A stretch of 64,000 nucleotides of DNA from Streptomyces sp. NBC_00335 (GTDB lineage: Bacteria; Actinomycetota; Actinomycetes; Streptomycetales; Streptomycetaceae): positions 7,617,501-7,681,500 of the forward strand of contig NZ_CP108006.1 in NCBI RefSeq assembly GCF_036127095.1. Reading direction: 5' to 3'. The translations under genes were made by a program, and so were the position numbers. Under the pieces are notes generated by a model. The model was given only the letters and a program-made list of their open reading frames with translations, was not told where the DNA came from and did not search any database. Positions 33,025 to 43,342 of this stretch are shown here, piece by piece (the first letter of the stretch is position 1; each line of letters starts with the position of its first letter).

Positions 33025-35862
33025 ATGTCCACCCTGCGCCCGCTGTTGCCCGTCATGCTGCCGGCCCTGCTCACCGCGCTGCTCGTGGCCCCGGCGTCCC
33101 CACGGGCCCACGCCTCGGGTAGCGCCTCCGGGAGCGGCAAGCGCGAGGGGATCGAGACGGCCCGCACCGCCCGGCAGATCGCCCCCGGGGTACGGCTGGA
33201 GTCGTACGACCGGCTCGAAGCCGACCGGTGGCTGCGCATCGACGAACTCGACGTCCACTTGGCGGGTACGAGTACGAGTACGAGCACGGGGGCGAGCAAA
33301 GGCACGGGCCCGGGCACGGGTACGAGTGCCGGCGTGCGGGCGGAGTACCTCGGCGGCCGGGGCCTCGCCACCGTCACGGACTCCGCCGCCCGTCACCCCG
33401 CCGGGCCGGGCCGCCGTGTGGTCGCCGCCGTGAACGGGGACTTCTTCGACATCCGGGGTACGGGCGCCCCGCTCGGCCCCGGCATCGGCGCCGGCCGGCT
33501 GCTGCACGCGGCCTCGCCCGGCGCCGGAGCGGCCGTCGGCTTCGGCGCCGACGGGCCGGGCCGGGTGCTCCGCCTCGCCCTCGACGGGAGCGTCACCCTG
33601 CCGGGCGGCCGGGTCCGCCCGCTCGCCGGTTTCAACACCGCGCGGCCGCCCGCCGAGGGCTTCGCCGCGTACACCGCCGACTGGCCGGCGGACGGACTCC
33701 CCGTGTCCGGACCGGCGGTGGAACTGCGCGACGGCCGGGTCACGGCCGTGCGCGCGGCGGTACGGGGGCCCGCGCGCCGGGAGCGTCCCGCACCCGGGAC
33801 CACCGTGCTGGTCGCGGCCGGCCCGGCCGCGCCGGAACTCGCCGCGCTGCGCCCCGGGGACGCGGTCGCAGTGGCGGCCCGGCCGGTGGCGGCCGGGGGC
33901 GGGCCGCTCCCGGCGAGCGCGGTCGGCGGCCGGGAGGCCCTCGTGGTGGCCGGGGTCCCGCAGAACCACGAGGGCGAGCCGAACAACGCGGCCGCGCCGC
34001 GCACCGCCGTCGGCTTCTCCCGCGACGGCCGCCGGGCCCGCCTGGTCACCGTCGACGGCCGGCAGCGCGACAGCGGAGGGATCACCCTGACGGCCCTCGG
34101 CCGGCTGATGCACCGGCTCGGCGCCCACGAGGCCCTCAACCTGGACGGCGGCGGCTCCTCGACCCTGCTCGCCGCGCTGTCCGGGGAGACGGCCCTGACC
34201 GTGGAGAACTCCCCGTCCGACGGCCGCCGGCGCCCGGTCCCCAACGGCCTGGTCCTGACCGTCCCGGCGGGCTCCGGCCGCGCCGCCGGCTACCGGATCG
34301 AGCCCGTCGGCGGCGCCGCGCGCGCCTTCCCCGGCCTCACCCGGACCCTCAGCGCCACCCCCTACGACACACGCCTCGGCCCGGTGACCGCCCGGGAGAC
34401 GGCTCCGGGGTGGTCCCTCCCCGGGGGCGGGGGCCGGATCGACTCCGCCGGGGTGCTGCGTGCGTCGGCCCCGGGCCCGGTGGAGGCACGTGCGGAGCTG
34501 GGAGCGGCGCGCGGTGCGCTCCGCGTCGAGGTCCTCGGGGCGGTGGCCCGGGTCCGGGCCGTGCCGGAGCGGATCGGGCTCGCGGAGGAGGGGGAGAAGG
34601 CGCGTTTCGTCTTGACCGGGTACGACGCGCAGGGCGCCGCCGCCGTCATCGAACCCCGGGACGTACAGCTGGATTTCGACCGGTCCCGGTGGAGCGTCGC
34701 CGACGACGGGCGCGGCGGCTTCACGGTGACCGCCCTGGTCGCGGGCGCGGCCGGGCCGTTGCGGGCCACGGTGCGCGGTGCCTCCGTGGCCGCGGCCGAA
34801 CTGGCCCTCGGGGTGGGGCTGTCCGACCGGCCGCTCGCGGATCTGGAGGACGCGGCCCGCTGGACCGGTACCGGCGCCGCGCCCGCGGCGGGCCGCCCCG
34901 GCCGGGGGCTCGCCCTGGCGCCGCCCACCGGGGGAGGGACCGCCGTCGCGACCCCGCCCCGGCCGCTGCGGATCCCCGAACTGGCGCGGTCGCTGTCCCT
35001 CTGGGTGCACGGCGACGGCTCCGGGGCCCGGCCCGCGGTGGAACTCGCCGACGGTGACGGGGCCGCCGCCGTCCTGCGCGGGCCCGCCGCGGACTGGACC
35101 GGCTGGCGGCAGATCAGCCTGCCGCTCCCGGCGATGGCGGAGCGCCCGTTCACCGTGACCCGGCTCTCGGCCACCGCCCCGGCGGCCACCCGCGCCGAGC
35201 CCGTTGCCGGAGCCCCGGCCAGGGGCACTGCTCCCGCCAAGCCCGCCGCCGCCCCGCGGCTGCTGCTGGACACCCTGGCGGCGCGGACGCCGCCGACCGG
35301 GGTCGTCGGTGCGGCCGGTTCCCCGGACCCGATCGTGGCCACGGCGGCCCGGGTGAACGCCCGGCCCTGGCGGTTCGCGATCACCGCCACCGCCACCGCA
35401 GCCCGGCAGGCCGCGACCTCCGCCGGGACCCCGGCCGTCGACTTCGTGCTGACCGGCACCGGCCGCCCCGCCTTCGTGCACCGGGGCGTACGGTTCCTGC
35501 CGCTCGGCTCCACGCGCCCCACCCTGGCCGGCGGCGGGCTGGACCGGATCACGGCCCTGCGCGCGGCCCTCGCGGAGGCCGCCCGGGAGTCGGGCACGGG
35601 TGCGCTGGCCGTCGTAGAGCCGTACGCGCCGAAGGCCGTCGACCGCAAGGAGGCCGCCCTGCGGGTGCGCCTCCTGTCGGAGTTCCGCCGGGCCACCGGC
35701 AAACGGGCCGTGGTCATCACCATCGGCGCGCCCCGCTTCGCGGCCGGCCGCAGCGAGGGCGTGCTCCACGTCGCGGCTCCGCGCACCGGCCGCACGGTGA
35801 TCGGCGCCGACGCCTTCGCGGCGGGCGACTGGCTCTCCGTACTACCGGCGGGCAGCCGGTGA
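33025..35862 (+). CDS. Secreted phosphodiester glycosidase (NAGPA-like) with decayed phosphatase-like C-terminus
   Basis: About 945 residues. ATG 33025 gives a normal signal peptide (MSTLRPLLPVMLPALLTALL, cleavage near AHA); ATG 33001 adds an acidic octapeptide. Residues about 110-420 are the phosphodiester glycosidase domain: VVAAVNGDFFDIRG and HEALNLDGGGSSTL are the family's core motifs, which in human NAGPA uncover mannose-6-phosphate. Middle domains are beta-sandwich, Ig- or CBM-like. The last 170 residues (PAFVHRGVRFLPLGSTRPTL, GGGLDRITALRAALAEAA, AVDRKEAALRVRLLSEFRRA) align by eye with the C-terminal part of calcineurin-like phosphatases found in longer homologues. Here the metal motifs (DxH, GDxxD, GNHE) are missing. 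The end may be a non-catalytic remnant. Confidence 0.82.
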   Translation: MSTLRPLLPVMLPALLTALLVAPASPRAHASGSASGSGKREGIETARTARQIAPGVRLESYDRLEADRWLRIDELDVHLAGTSTSTSTGASKGTGPGTGTSAGVRAEYLGGRGLATVTDSAARHPAGPGRRVVAAVNGDFFDIRGTGAPLGPGIGAGRLLHAASPGAGAAVGFGADGPGRVLRLALDGSVTLPGGRVRPLAGFNTARPPAEGFAAYTADWPADGLPVSGPAVELRDGRVTAVRAAVRGPARRERPAPGTTVLVAAGPAAPELAALRPGDAVAVAARPVAAGGGPLPASAVGGREALVVAGVPQNHEGEPNNAAAPRTAVGFSRDGRRARLVTVDGRQRDSGGITLTALGRLMHRLGAHEALNLDGGGSSTLLAALSGETALTVENSPSDGRRRPVPNGLVLTVPAGSGRAAGYRIEPVGGAARAFPGLTRTLSATPYDTRLGPVTARETAPGWSLPGGGGRIDSAGVLRASAPGPVEARAELGAARGALRVEVLGAVARVRAVPERIGLAEEGEKARFVLTGYDAQGAAAVIEPRDVQLDFDRSRWSVADDGRGGFTVTALVAGAAGPLRATVRGASVAAAELALGVGLSDRPLADLEDAARWTGTGAAPAAGRPGRGLALAPPTGGGTAVATPPRPLRIPELARSLSLWVHGDGSGARPAVELADGDGAAAVLRGPAADWTGWRQISLPLPAMAERPFTVTRLSATAPAATRAEPVAGAPARGTAPAKPAAAPRLLLDTLAARTPPTGVVGAAGSPDPIVATAARVNARPWRFAITATATAARQAATSAGTPAVDFVLTGTGRPAFVHRGVRFLPLGSTRPTLAGGGLDRITALRAALAEAARESGTGALAVVEPYAPKAVDRKEAALRVRLLSEFRRATGKRAVVITIGAPRFAAGRSEGVLHVAAPRTGRTVIGADAFAAGDWLSVLPAGSR

Positions 35863-35917
35863 AAGCGGTCAGGAACGGAGAAGCACCGGCCGCCCACCCG
35901 GCCGTAGCGTGAAACCC

Positions 35918-36334
35918 ATGGACATCAACCTTTCGCAGTGCTTCATCGCCGTCGACGACCACGACAAGGCGATCCCCTTCTACCGGGACGTCCTCGGTCT
36001 GGAGGTCCGGAACGACGTCGGGTTCGAGGGGATGCGCTGGGTGACCCTCGGTTCCCCCGCGCAGCCCGATGTGGACATCGTCCTCGAACCGCCCGTCGCC
36101 AACCCGAACGCCTCGTCCGCCGACCGGGAGGCCATGGCGGAACTGCTGGCCAAGGGCCTGCTGCGCGGAGTCATCTTCAGCACGGACGACTGCGACGCCA
36201 CCTTCGAACGCATCCGGGCCGCCGGGGGTGACGTGCTCCAGGAGCCGATCGACCAGCCGTACGGCGTCCGGGACTGCGCCTTCCGTGACCCGGCCGGCAA
36301 CATGCTCCGGTTCCACCAGCCCCGCACGCGCTGA
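35918..36334 (+). CDS. VOC family protein (glyoxalase-like)
   Basis: 138 residues from ATG 35918. The VOC fold is clear: SQCFIAVDDHDKAIPFYRDV, VRNDVGFEGMRWVTLG, DVDIVLEPP, then GVIFSTDDCDATFERIRAAG and ending RDPAGNMLRFHQP. Such proteins bind metals or drugs, or act on small electrophiles. It precedes a UvrA-like ABC protein by 133 nt in the same direction. Glyoxalase-like and UvrA-like proteins each occur near resistance loci, but no pathway is visible here. Confidence 0.88.
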   Translation: MDINLSQCFIAVDDHDKAIPFYRDVLGLEVRNDVGFEGMRWVTLGSPAQPDVDIVLEPPVANPNASSADREAMAELLAKGLLRGVIFSTDDCDATFERIRAAGGDVLQEPIDQPYGVRDCAFRDPAGNMLRFHQPRTR

Positions 36335-36467
36335 GATCCACCGCCCCTCTTACCCGGCGCCGCGCCCGCATGACACCGCCGATCGGGTAGACAGGGAAGC
36401 GTTGCCGCGACCGCGAAGGCGGCGCCACCCCGACAGGGCGGCGTCAGCCCAACAGTATGGAGACACG

Positions 36468-38858
<2,391 letters not shown>

Positions 38859-38863
38859 GGCCC

Positions 38864-40837
38864 TTAGAGCCGTACGAGGGTGACCTCGGTCGCCTTCACG
38901 CTGGTCCACACCGCGGCGCCGTCGACGATTCCCAGTTCGGCGGCCGCCTCGGGGGTGATCTCCGCGACCAGGTCGGGCGCCTGGTCCGAGCCGACCAGGA
39001 CGCGCAGCCGGCTGCCGACCGAGGTGATCTCCCGCACGGTGCCGGGCCATACGTTGCGAGGGCTGCCGCCCGGGCGGTCCCGGTGCACGGACACCGCCTC
39101 GGGGGCGATGATCGCGAGCGCCTGTGCCCCCTCGGGCAGCGCCTCGGCCACCACCAGGCGGCCCCCGCCGGCGAGTACCAGCCCGTCGGCCGAGGCCGTG
39201 CCGGGCCAGGCGTTGCGCCCCAGCATCCGGGCCACCCACGGGGAGCGCGGGTGCCGGGTCACCTCGGAGGGCGGGGCGTCCTGCAGGGTCCGCCCGTCGG
39301 AGAGCACGAGGACCCGGTCGGCCAGGGACACCGCCTCGACGGGGTCGTGCGTGACGATGAGGCAGACCCCGCCGAAGCCGGCCAGGTGGGTCCGCAGGGT
39401 GTGCCGGACATGGGCGCGGGTGGTCTGGTCGAGGGCGGCGAGGGGTTCGTCGAGGAGCAGCAGCCGGGGCCGGGCGGCCAGCGCGCGGGCCAGCGCCACC
39501 CGCTGGGCCTGCCCGCCGGAGAGCTGGGCGGGCTTGCGGTGGGCGAGGTGCCCGACGCCGAGCCGGTCCAGCCAGTCCTGTGCCTCCGCCCGGGCCGCGG
39601 CCCGGGGCACCCGGCGTGCGCGCAGCCCGTACGAGGTGTTGGCGAGCGCGCTCAGGTGCGGGAACAGCGCCCCGTCCTGGGGGACCCAGGCGACCTGGCG
39701 CCGGTGCGGGGGCAGGCCGGTCACGTCGGCGTCGCCGAGGCGGAGCTCGGCGTGGGCGCGGGGGGTCAGGCCGAGCAGGGCGCGCAGCAGGGTGGTCTTG
39801 CCGGCGCCGTTCTCGCCGACGACGGCGATGGTGGTGCCGGGTTCGGCATCGAGGGTGAGCTCGTTGAAACCGGTGACGGTGGCGTGCAGCGGCCAGTGCC
39901 CGCCGTCTGCGGAGGCCCCGGCCGATTGCCGCGCCGGCTCCGCGGGCGGTACGGGCCCCGCGGGCGGTACGGGCCCCACGGGATCGGGGCCGGCTGCCTC
40001 CTCCGCGACCACCGGCGCACCGGAGTCCTTGCCGGCGACGGGGGTTCCCGTCCACCTCCCGCGCAGGGCGATGAGTACGGCCATGGCGATCGCGAGCAGC
40101 AGCAGGGACACCGAGGTGGCGGCCTCGGGCTGGTCCTGGAGGAGCAGGTAGACCTGGAGCGGCAGGGTCTGGGTGGTGCCCGGGAGGTTGCCCGCGAAGG
40201 TGATCGTGGCGCCGAACTCGCCGAGCGCCCGCGCCCAGGTCAGCGCGGCTCCGGCGACCAGTCCCGGGGCCACCATCGGCAGCGTCACGGTGAAGAACAC
40301 GCGCAGCGGCGTGGAACCGAGGGAGGCGGCGGTCTCCTCGTAGCTCGGCTTGAGCCCGGCGAGCGCGCCCTCCAGGCTGATCACGAGGAAGGGCATCGCG
40401 ACGAAGGTGGCCGCGACGACCGCACCGGAGGTGTGGAAGGGCAGCGTGATGCCGAAGGTGCCCTCCAGCCAGGGGCCGAGCAGCCCGCGCCGGCCGAAAC
40501 CGAGCAGCAGGGCCACACCGCCGACCGTGGGCGGCAGCACCATGGGGAGCAGGACCAGGGAGCGCACCAGCGCCTTGCCCTTGAACTCGACGCGGGCCAG
40601 CAGCCAGGCGAGCGGCACCCCGAGGAGAAGGGAGAAGCCGAGCGACCACAGGGACACGACCAGCGAGAGCCGCAGCGCCTCGACCACACCGGGGCTGGTG
40701 AGGTGCGAGCCGAGATCGCGCCACTGGGTGCGGGTGAGGATGCCGACGAGCGGCATCAGCAGGAACGCCACGGCGAGCAGCGCGGGGAGCGCCAGAGCCA
40801 CGGGGGGCCGGGCGCGGCGGGTACGGAGTCTGCTCAT
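38864..40837 (-). CDS. Molybdate ABC transporter, fused permease (ModB) and ATPase (ModC)
   Basis: 657 residues. The N-terminal third is a permease: about six helices with the EAA loop EETAASLGSTPLRVFFTVTL (about 165-185). From about residue 305 a ModC-type ATPase follows: GENGAGKTTLLRAL, VPQDGALFPH, LSGGQAQRVALARAL and DEPLAALD; it ends with a TOBE molybdate-sensing domain (SVKATEVTLVRL). Fused ModBC is found in actinobacteria; it makes a homodimeric importer. ModA lies 165 nt upstream with a strong hairpin between them, so the importer is probably made at a lower level than the binding protein. Confidence 0.93.
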   Translation of the reverse strand: MSRLRTRRARPPVALALPALLAVAFLLMPLVGILTRTQWRDLGSHLTSPGVVEALRLSLVVSLWSLGFSLLLGVPLAWLLARVEFKGKALVRSLVLLPMVLPPTVGGVALLLGFGRRGLLGPWLEGTFGITLPFHTSGAVVAATFVAMPFLVISLEGALAGLKPSYEETAASLGSTPLRVFFTVTLPMVAPGLVAGAALTWARALGEFGATITFAGNLPGTTQTLPLQVYLLLQDQPEAATSVSLLLLAIAMAVLIALRGRWTGTPVAGKDSGAPVVAEEAAGPDPVGPVPPAGPVPPAEPARQSAGASADGGHWPLHATVTGFNELTLDAEPGTTIAVVGENGAGKTTLLRALLGLTPRAHAELRLGDADVTGLPPHRRQVAWVPQDGALFPHLSALANTSYGLRARRVPRAAARAEAQDWLDRLGVGHLAHRKPAQLSGGQAQRVALARALAARPRLLLLDEPLAALDQTTRAHVRHTLRTHLAGFGGVCLIVTHDPVEAVSLADRVLVLSDGRTLQDAPPSEVTRHPRSPWVARMLGRNAWPGTASADGLVLAGGGRLVVAEALPEGAQALAIIAPEAVSVHRDRPGGSPRNVWPGTVREITSVGSRLRVLVGSDQAPDLVAEITPEAAAELGIVDGAAVWTSVKATEVTLVRL

Positions 40838-40927
40838 GTGGGTTCCTGGCCGGGGACGTCGGGACGCCGCCGGGGAATTCGGGACTCCCGGCGGCGTGTG
40901 AAGCGTAATGCGGGGGCGGCAAACGGA

Positions 40928-40964
40928 GGGGGACCGCCCGTCCCCCCGGACCGGGCGGTCCCCC
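40928..40964 (-). terminator. Attenuating hairpin between modA and modBC
   Basis: Perfect 13-bp stem GGGGGACCGCCCG (40928-40940) / CGGGCGGTCCCCC (40952-40964) with an 11-nt loop, inside the mod operon. It likely stops part of the transcripts after modA, a common arrangement for binding-protein-dependent importers. Confidence 0.6.
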
Positions 40965-41002
40965 TTCGTGGTCCCCCTTCGTGCGCCGGACCCGGCAGGC
41001 GG

Positions 41003-41821
41003 TTACGGCTTCTGGAAGCCCGCGTCCTGGAGGATCTTCTGGGCCTCGGGGGTGCTCAGCCAGGCCACGAACGCGGCCGCGGCCTCGGCGTTCTTGGAAT
41101 CCTTGAGCGAGGCGGCCGGGTACGAGGCCACGGCGTTCTCGGCGTCCGGGATCTCCACGACGGCGACCTTGTCACCGGACTTGAGGGTGTCGGTCTTGTA
41201 GACCAGACCGGCGTCGGCCTCGCCCAGCTCGACCTTGCTCAGCACGGCGCGGACGTTGGGCTCCTGGGACACCGGCTTCACCTCGATCTTCTGCGCGTCG
41301 AGGATCTGCTTGCTGTAGCGGCCCACCGGGACCTCGGGCGCGGCCAGCACGACCTTGAGCTTGGTGTCGGCGAGGTCCTTGAGGCCGGCGACCTTGAACG
41401 GGTTGCCCTTGCCGGTGGCGATGACCAGACGGTTCTTGGCGATGACCGTCGGGTCGTTGGTCTGGGCCAGCAGGCCCGTCATGGTCTTGGTGTCGGCGGT
41501 GACCAGCGCGTCGGCGGGGGCGCCCTGCTTGACCTGGGCGGCGAGCTCCTGCGAACCGGCGAAGGAGAAGGTGACCTTGGTGCCCGGGTGCGCCTTCTCG
41601 TACGCCGCGCCGGCGGTCTTGAAGACGTCGGTGAGGGAGGCGGCGGCGAGCACCGTCAGGTTCGCGGCCTTGGGCGCGGCGGACCCGGAGGCGCTCGGGG
41701 AGGCTGCGGCCGCGTCCTTCTTGTCGTCGCCGCTGCCGCAGGCGGCGAGCGCCGGCACGAGCAGGGCGGCGGAGAGGGCGAGCGCGGCCGTACGGCGGTT
41801 CAGGGGCAGGATCGGGGACAT
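41003..41821 (-). CDS. modA: Molybdate-binding lipoprotein
   Basis: 272 residues. Signal peptide with lipobox LVPALAACGSG; the Cys should be lipidated, and the lnt at 5537-7183 could complete it. A Ser/Ala/Lys-rich linker precedes the binding domain: LTVLAAASLTDVFKTAGAAY, FAGSQELAAQVKQGAPADAL and VSQEPNVRAVLSKVELGEAD, AGLVYKTD match ModA ligand loops (Ser at AAASL and FAGSQ). It captures molybdate or tungstate for the ModBC importer downstream. The regulator/Mop-type gene lies 157 nt upstream in the same direction. Confidence 0.94.
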   Translation of the reverse strand: MSPILPLNRRTAALALSAALLVPALAACGSGDDKKDAAAASPSASGSAAPKAANLTVLAAASLTDVFKTAGAAYEKAHPGTKVTFSFAGSQELAAQVKQGAPADALVTADTKTMTGLLAQTNDPTVIAKNRLVIATGKGNPFKVAGLKDLADTKLKVVLAAPEVPVGRYSKQILDAQKIEVKPVSQEPNVRAVLSKVELGEADAGLVYKTDTLKSGDKVAVVEIPDAENAVASYPAASLKDSKNAEAAAAFVAWLSTPEAQKILQDAGFQKP

Positions 41822-41978
41822 GAGCTGGTGCTCCTCGGTCGGGTCGGCGGGCGGCCTGGTGCCGGATCCGCGCGGTGGTGACCCGCGCCGGGGACGGGCG
41901 GAGCGGGTGGGGAAGCGTTGTATGGAGCGGGGGTTGAACGGGGTGGTGCCGAGCGGTACCGAGCGGTGGCCGGTGGGG

Positions 41979-42374
41979 TCAGGCGCGGTCGATGTGCACG
42001 CTGGTGGACTTCACACGGGCGGTGGCCCGCATGCCCACCTCCAGCCCGAGCTCGTCGACTGCCTCCCGGGTGAGCAGGGAGACCAGGCGGTGGGGACCGG
42101 CCTGGATCTCGACCTGGGCGGCAACGTCGCCGAGCTTGACGGCGGTCACGATCCCGGGGAAGGCGTTGCGCGCCGACGTATGGGTCTCGCCGTCCTCGGC
42201 GTGGGCCCCTTGCGCCACCTCGACGGAGAAGGCGGCCAGGGCACGGCCGTCGATCAGCCGGCGACCGCTGTCGTCGCGATGGGTGGTGACGCGGCCGGCG
42301 TCGGCCCAGCGGCGTGCGGTGTCAGGGCTGACGCCCAGAAGACGGGCCGCCTGACCGATGGTGTAGGACTGCAT
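41979..42374 (-). CDS. Molybdenum-binding transcriptional regulator, HTH-TOBE (Mop-like)
   Basis: 131 residues from ATG 42374; an upstream extension to 42464 has no good start. Residues 1-50 are an excisionase/MerR-like helix-turn-helix (YTIGQAARLLGVSPDTARRW, then ADAGRVTTHRDD), and residues 65-131 a single TOBE/Mop domain (ARNAFPGIVTAVKL ... RATARVKSTSVHIDRA). Single-TOBE proteins assemble into rings that bind molybdate. The HTH suggests it senses molybdate and controls modA-modBC, perhaps at the inverted repeats immediately upstream of its own start. Confidence 0.87.
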   Translation of the reverse strand: MQSYTIGQAARLLGVSPDTARRWADAGRVTTHRDDSGRRLIDGRALAAFSVEVAQGAHAEDGETHTSARNAFPGIVTAVKLGDVAAQVEIQAGPHRLVSLLTREAVDELGLEVGMRATARVKSTSVHIDRA

Positions 42375-42377
42375 GTG

Positions 42378-42454
42378 CGACAAGGTAGGGGCACGTGTGC
42401 CGCATTTGCAATTCCATTGGGATGATATCCATGGCAGGTACTGCCACCTTGTCG
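42378..42454. promoter_or_regulatory. Nested inverted repeats upstream of the molybdate operon
   Basis: CGACAAGGT (42378-42386) and ACCTTGTCG (42446-42454) are exact complements 59 nt apart and straddle the likely promoter; TGGCAG-GTA-CTGCCA (42432-42446) adds a second perfect dyad. The outer pair could bind the HTH-TOBE regulator. Confidence 0.45.
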
Positions 42455-42522
42455 TAACCGCCAAAACCCCTTCCGTTTCTACGGACTCGGCCCGGCCCGT
42501 CTCGCCTCGCTAAAGTCGGGGC

Positions 42523-42924
42523 ATGGCTGAAGAGGGAACCGTGGGTGCGGGATCGGGTGCGGGGTCGGCGCGGGTCGACGTGTGGATCTGGTCGGTCCGG
42601 CTGACGAAGACGCGGGCGATCGCCGCCACGGCGTGCCGGGCGGGACACGTGCGGGTCAACGGGGAGCGCGCGAAGCCGGCGCAGGCAGTGCGGGCCGGGG
42701 ACGAGGTGCGCCTCTTCCATGCGGGGCGGGAGCGCATCGTGGTGGTCCGGCGCCCGGTGTCCAAGCGGGTCGGCGCCCCGGTCGCCGCGGAATGCCTGAC
42801 GGACAACAGCCCGCCCCCGCCGACCCCGGTCGAGGCCGCGGTGGTCGGCATCCGCGACCGCGGCGCGGGCCGCCCGACGAAGCGCGAACGCCGAGAGATC
42901 GAAACCCTGCGGGGCGGCCGGTAG
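42523..42924 (+). CDS. S4-domain RNA-binding protein (Hsp15-like)
   Basis: 133 residues. S4 fold VDVWIWSVRLTKTRAIAATA, then CRAGHVRVNGERAKPAQAVR and AGDEVRLFHAGRERIVVVRR, followed by a basic tail GRPTKRERREIETLRGG. Hsp15 (HslR) rescues stalled 50S-peptidyl-tRNA complexes; this protein has the same length and order. Single-gene unit, divergent from the molybdate operon. Confidence 0.9.
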   Translation: MAEEGTVGAGSGAGSARVDVWIWSVRLTKTRAIAATACRAGHVRVNGERAKPAQAVRAGDEVRLFHAGRERIVVVRRPVSKRVGAPVAAECLTDNSPPPPTPVEAAVVGIRDRGAGRPTKRERREIETLRGGR

Positions 42925-43342
42925 CCGCCGTTTCTCGCCGGTAAAGGCGGAGTGGCAGGGGAGGCGGCACCGGAGGGGGTCGCCTGGCTCTGCGACCGAT
43001 GCGACCCTTGCGACCCGTGCGGCCCCTGCGGCTGCCGTGCTTCCGCCACCGCTGTCACCGTCCGGTGGGCGTGCGCATCATCAGTGTCGACTTATCGACC
43101 TCTTCCGGGTCCTGCTTCCGCCCGCCCGCCCTCACGTGGTGAAAATTTCTGCAAGCCATTGCGGCAGTTCTCGCCATAAAGGGCCCCTTAGGGCTGCCCG
43201 GACGCGCACCGTGGCGAGATTTCTGCTTCACGAGGGGTTCACGCGCTGGTGACACGTGGATAACCTCCCCGCAAAACCTTGCGGCAAGTTTTCAATGCCG
43301 CGGAGCCGCGGGGCTGTTGGGCCCTGCTTCGAGGAGCAGACC
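42925..43342. promoter_or_regulatory. Amylase upstream region with CTTGC/GCAAG repeats
   Basis: 418 nt without a convincing gene. It contains a 13-nt dyad CTTGC-G-GCAAG (43278-43288), an earlier GCAAG (43151-43155), an ATTTCTGC direct repeat at 43145-43152 and 43219-43226, and GTCGA-CTTA-TCGAC (43086-43099). Repeats of the CTTGC/GCAAG type are described upstream of streptomycete alpha-amylase genes and bind MalR/Reg1-type repressors; assignment here is by resemblance. Confidence 0.5.

Noticed and set aside
32965..35769. 934-codon minus-strand frame opposite the phosphodiester glycosidase
   Set aside because: Arg/Gly-rich without motifs; the plus-strand protein has a signal peptide and NAGPA motifs.
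40838..41002. Molybdenum-cofactor riboswitch in the mod operon
   Set aside because: Only simple hairpins are visible and the position is inside the operon; an attenuator explains it better.
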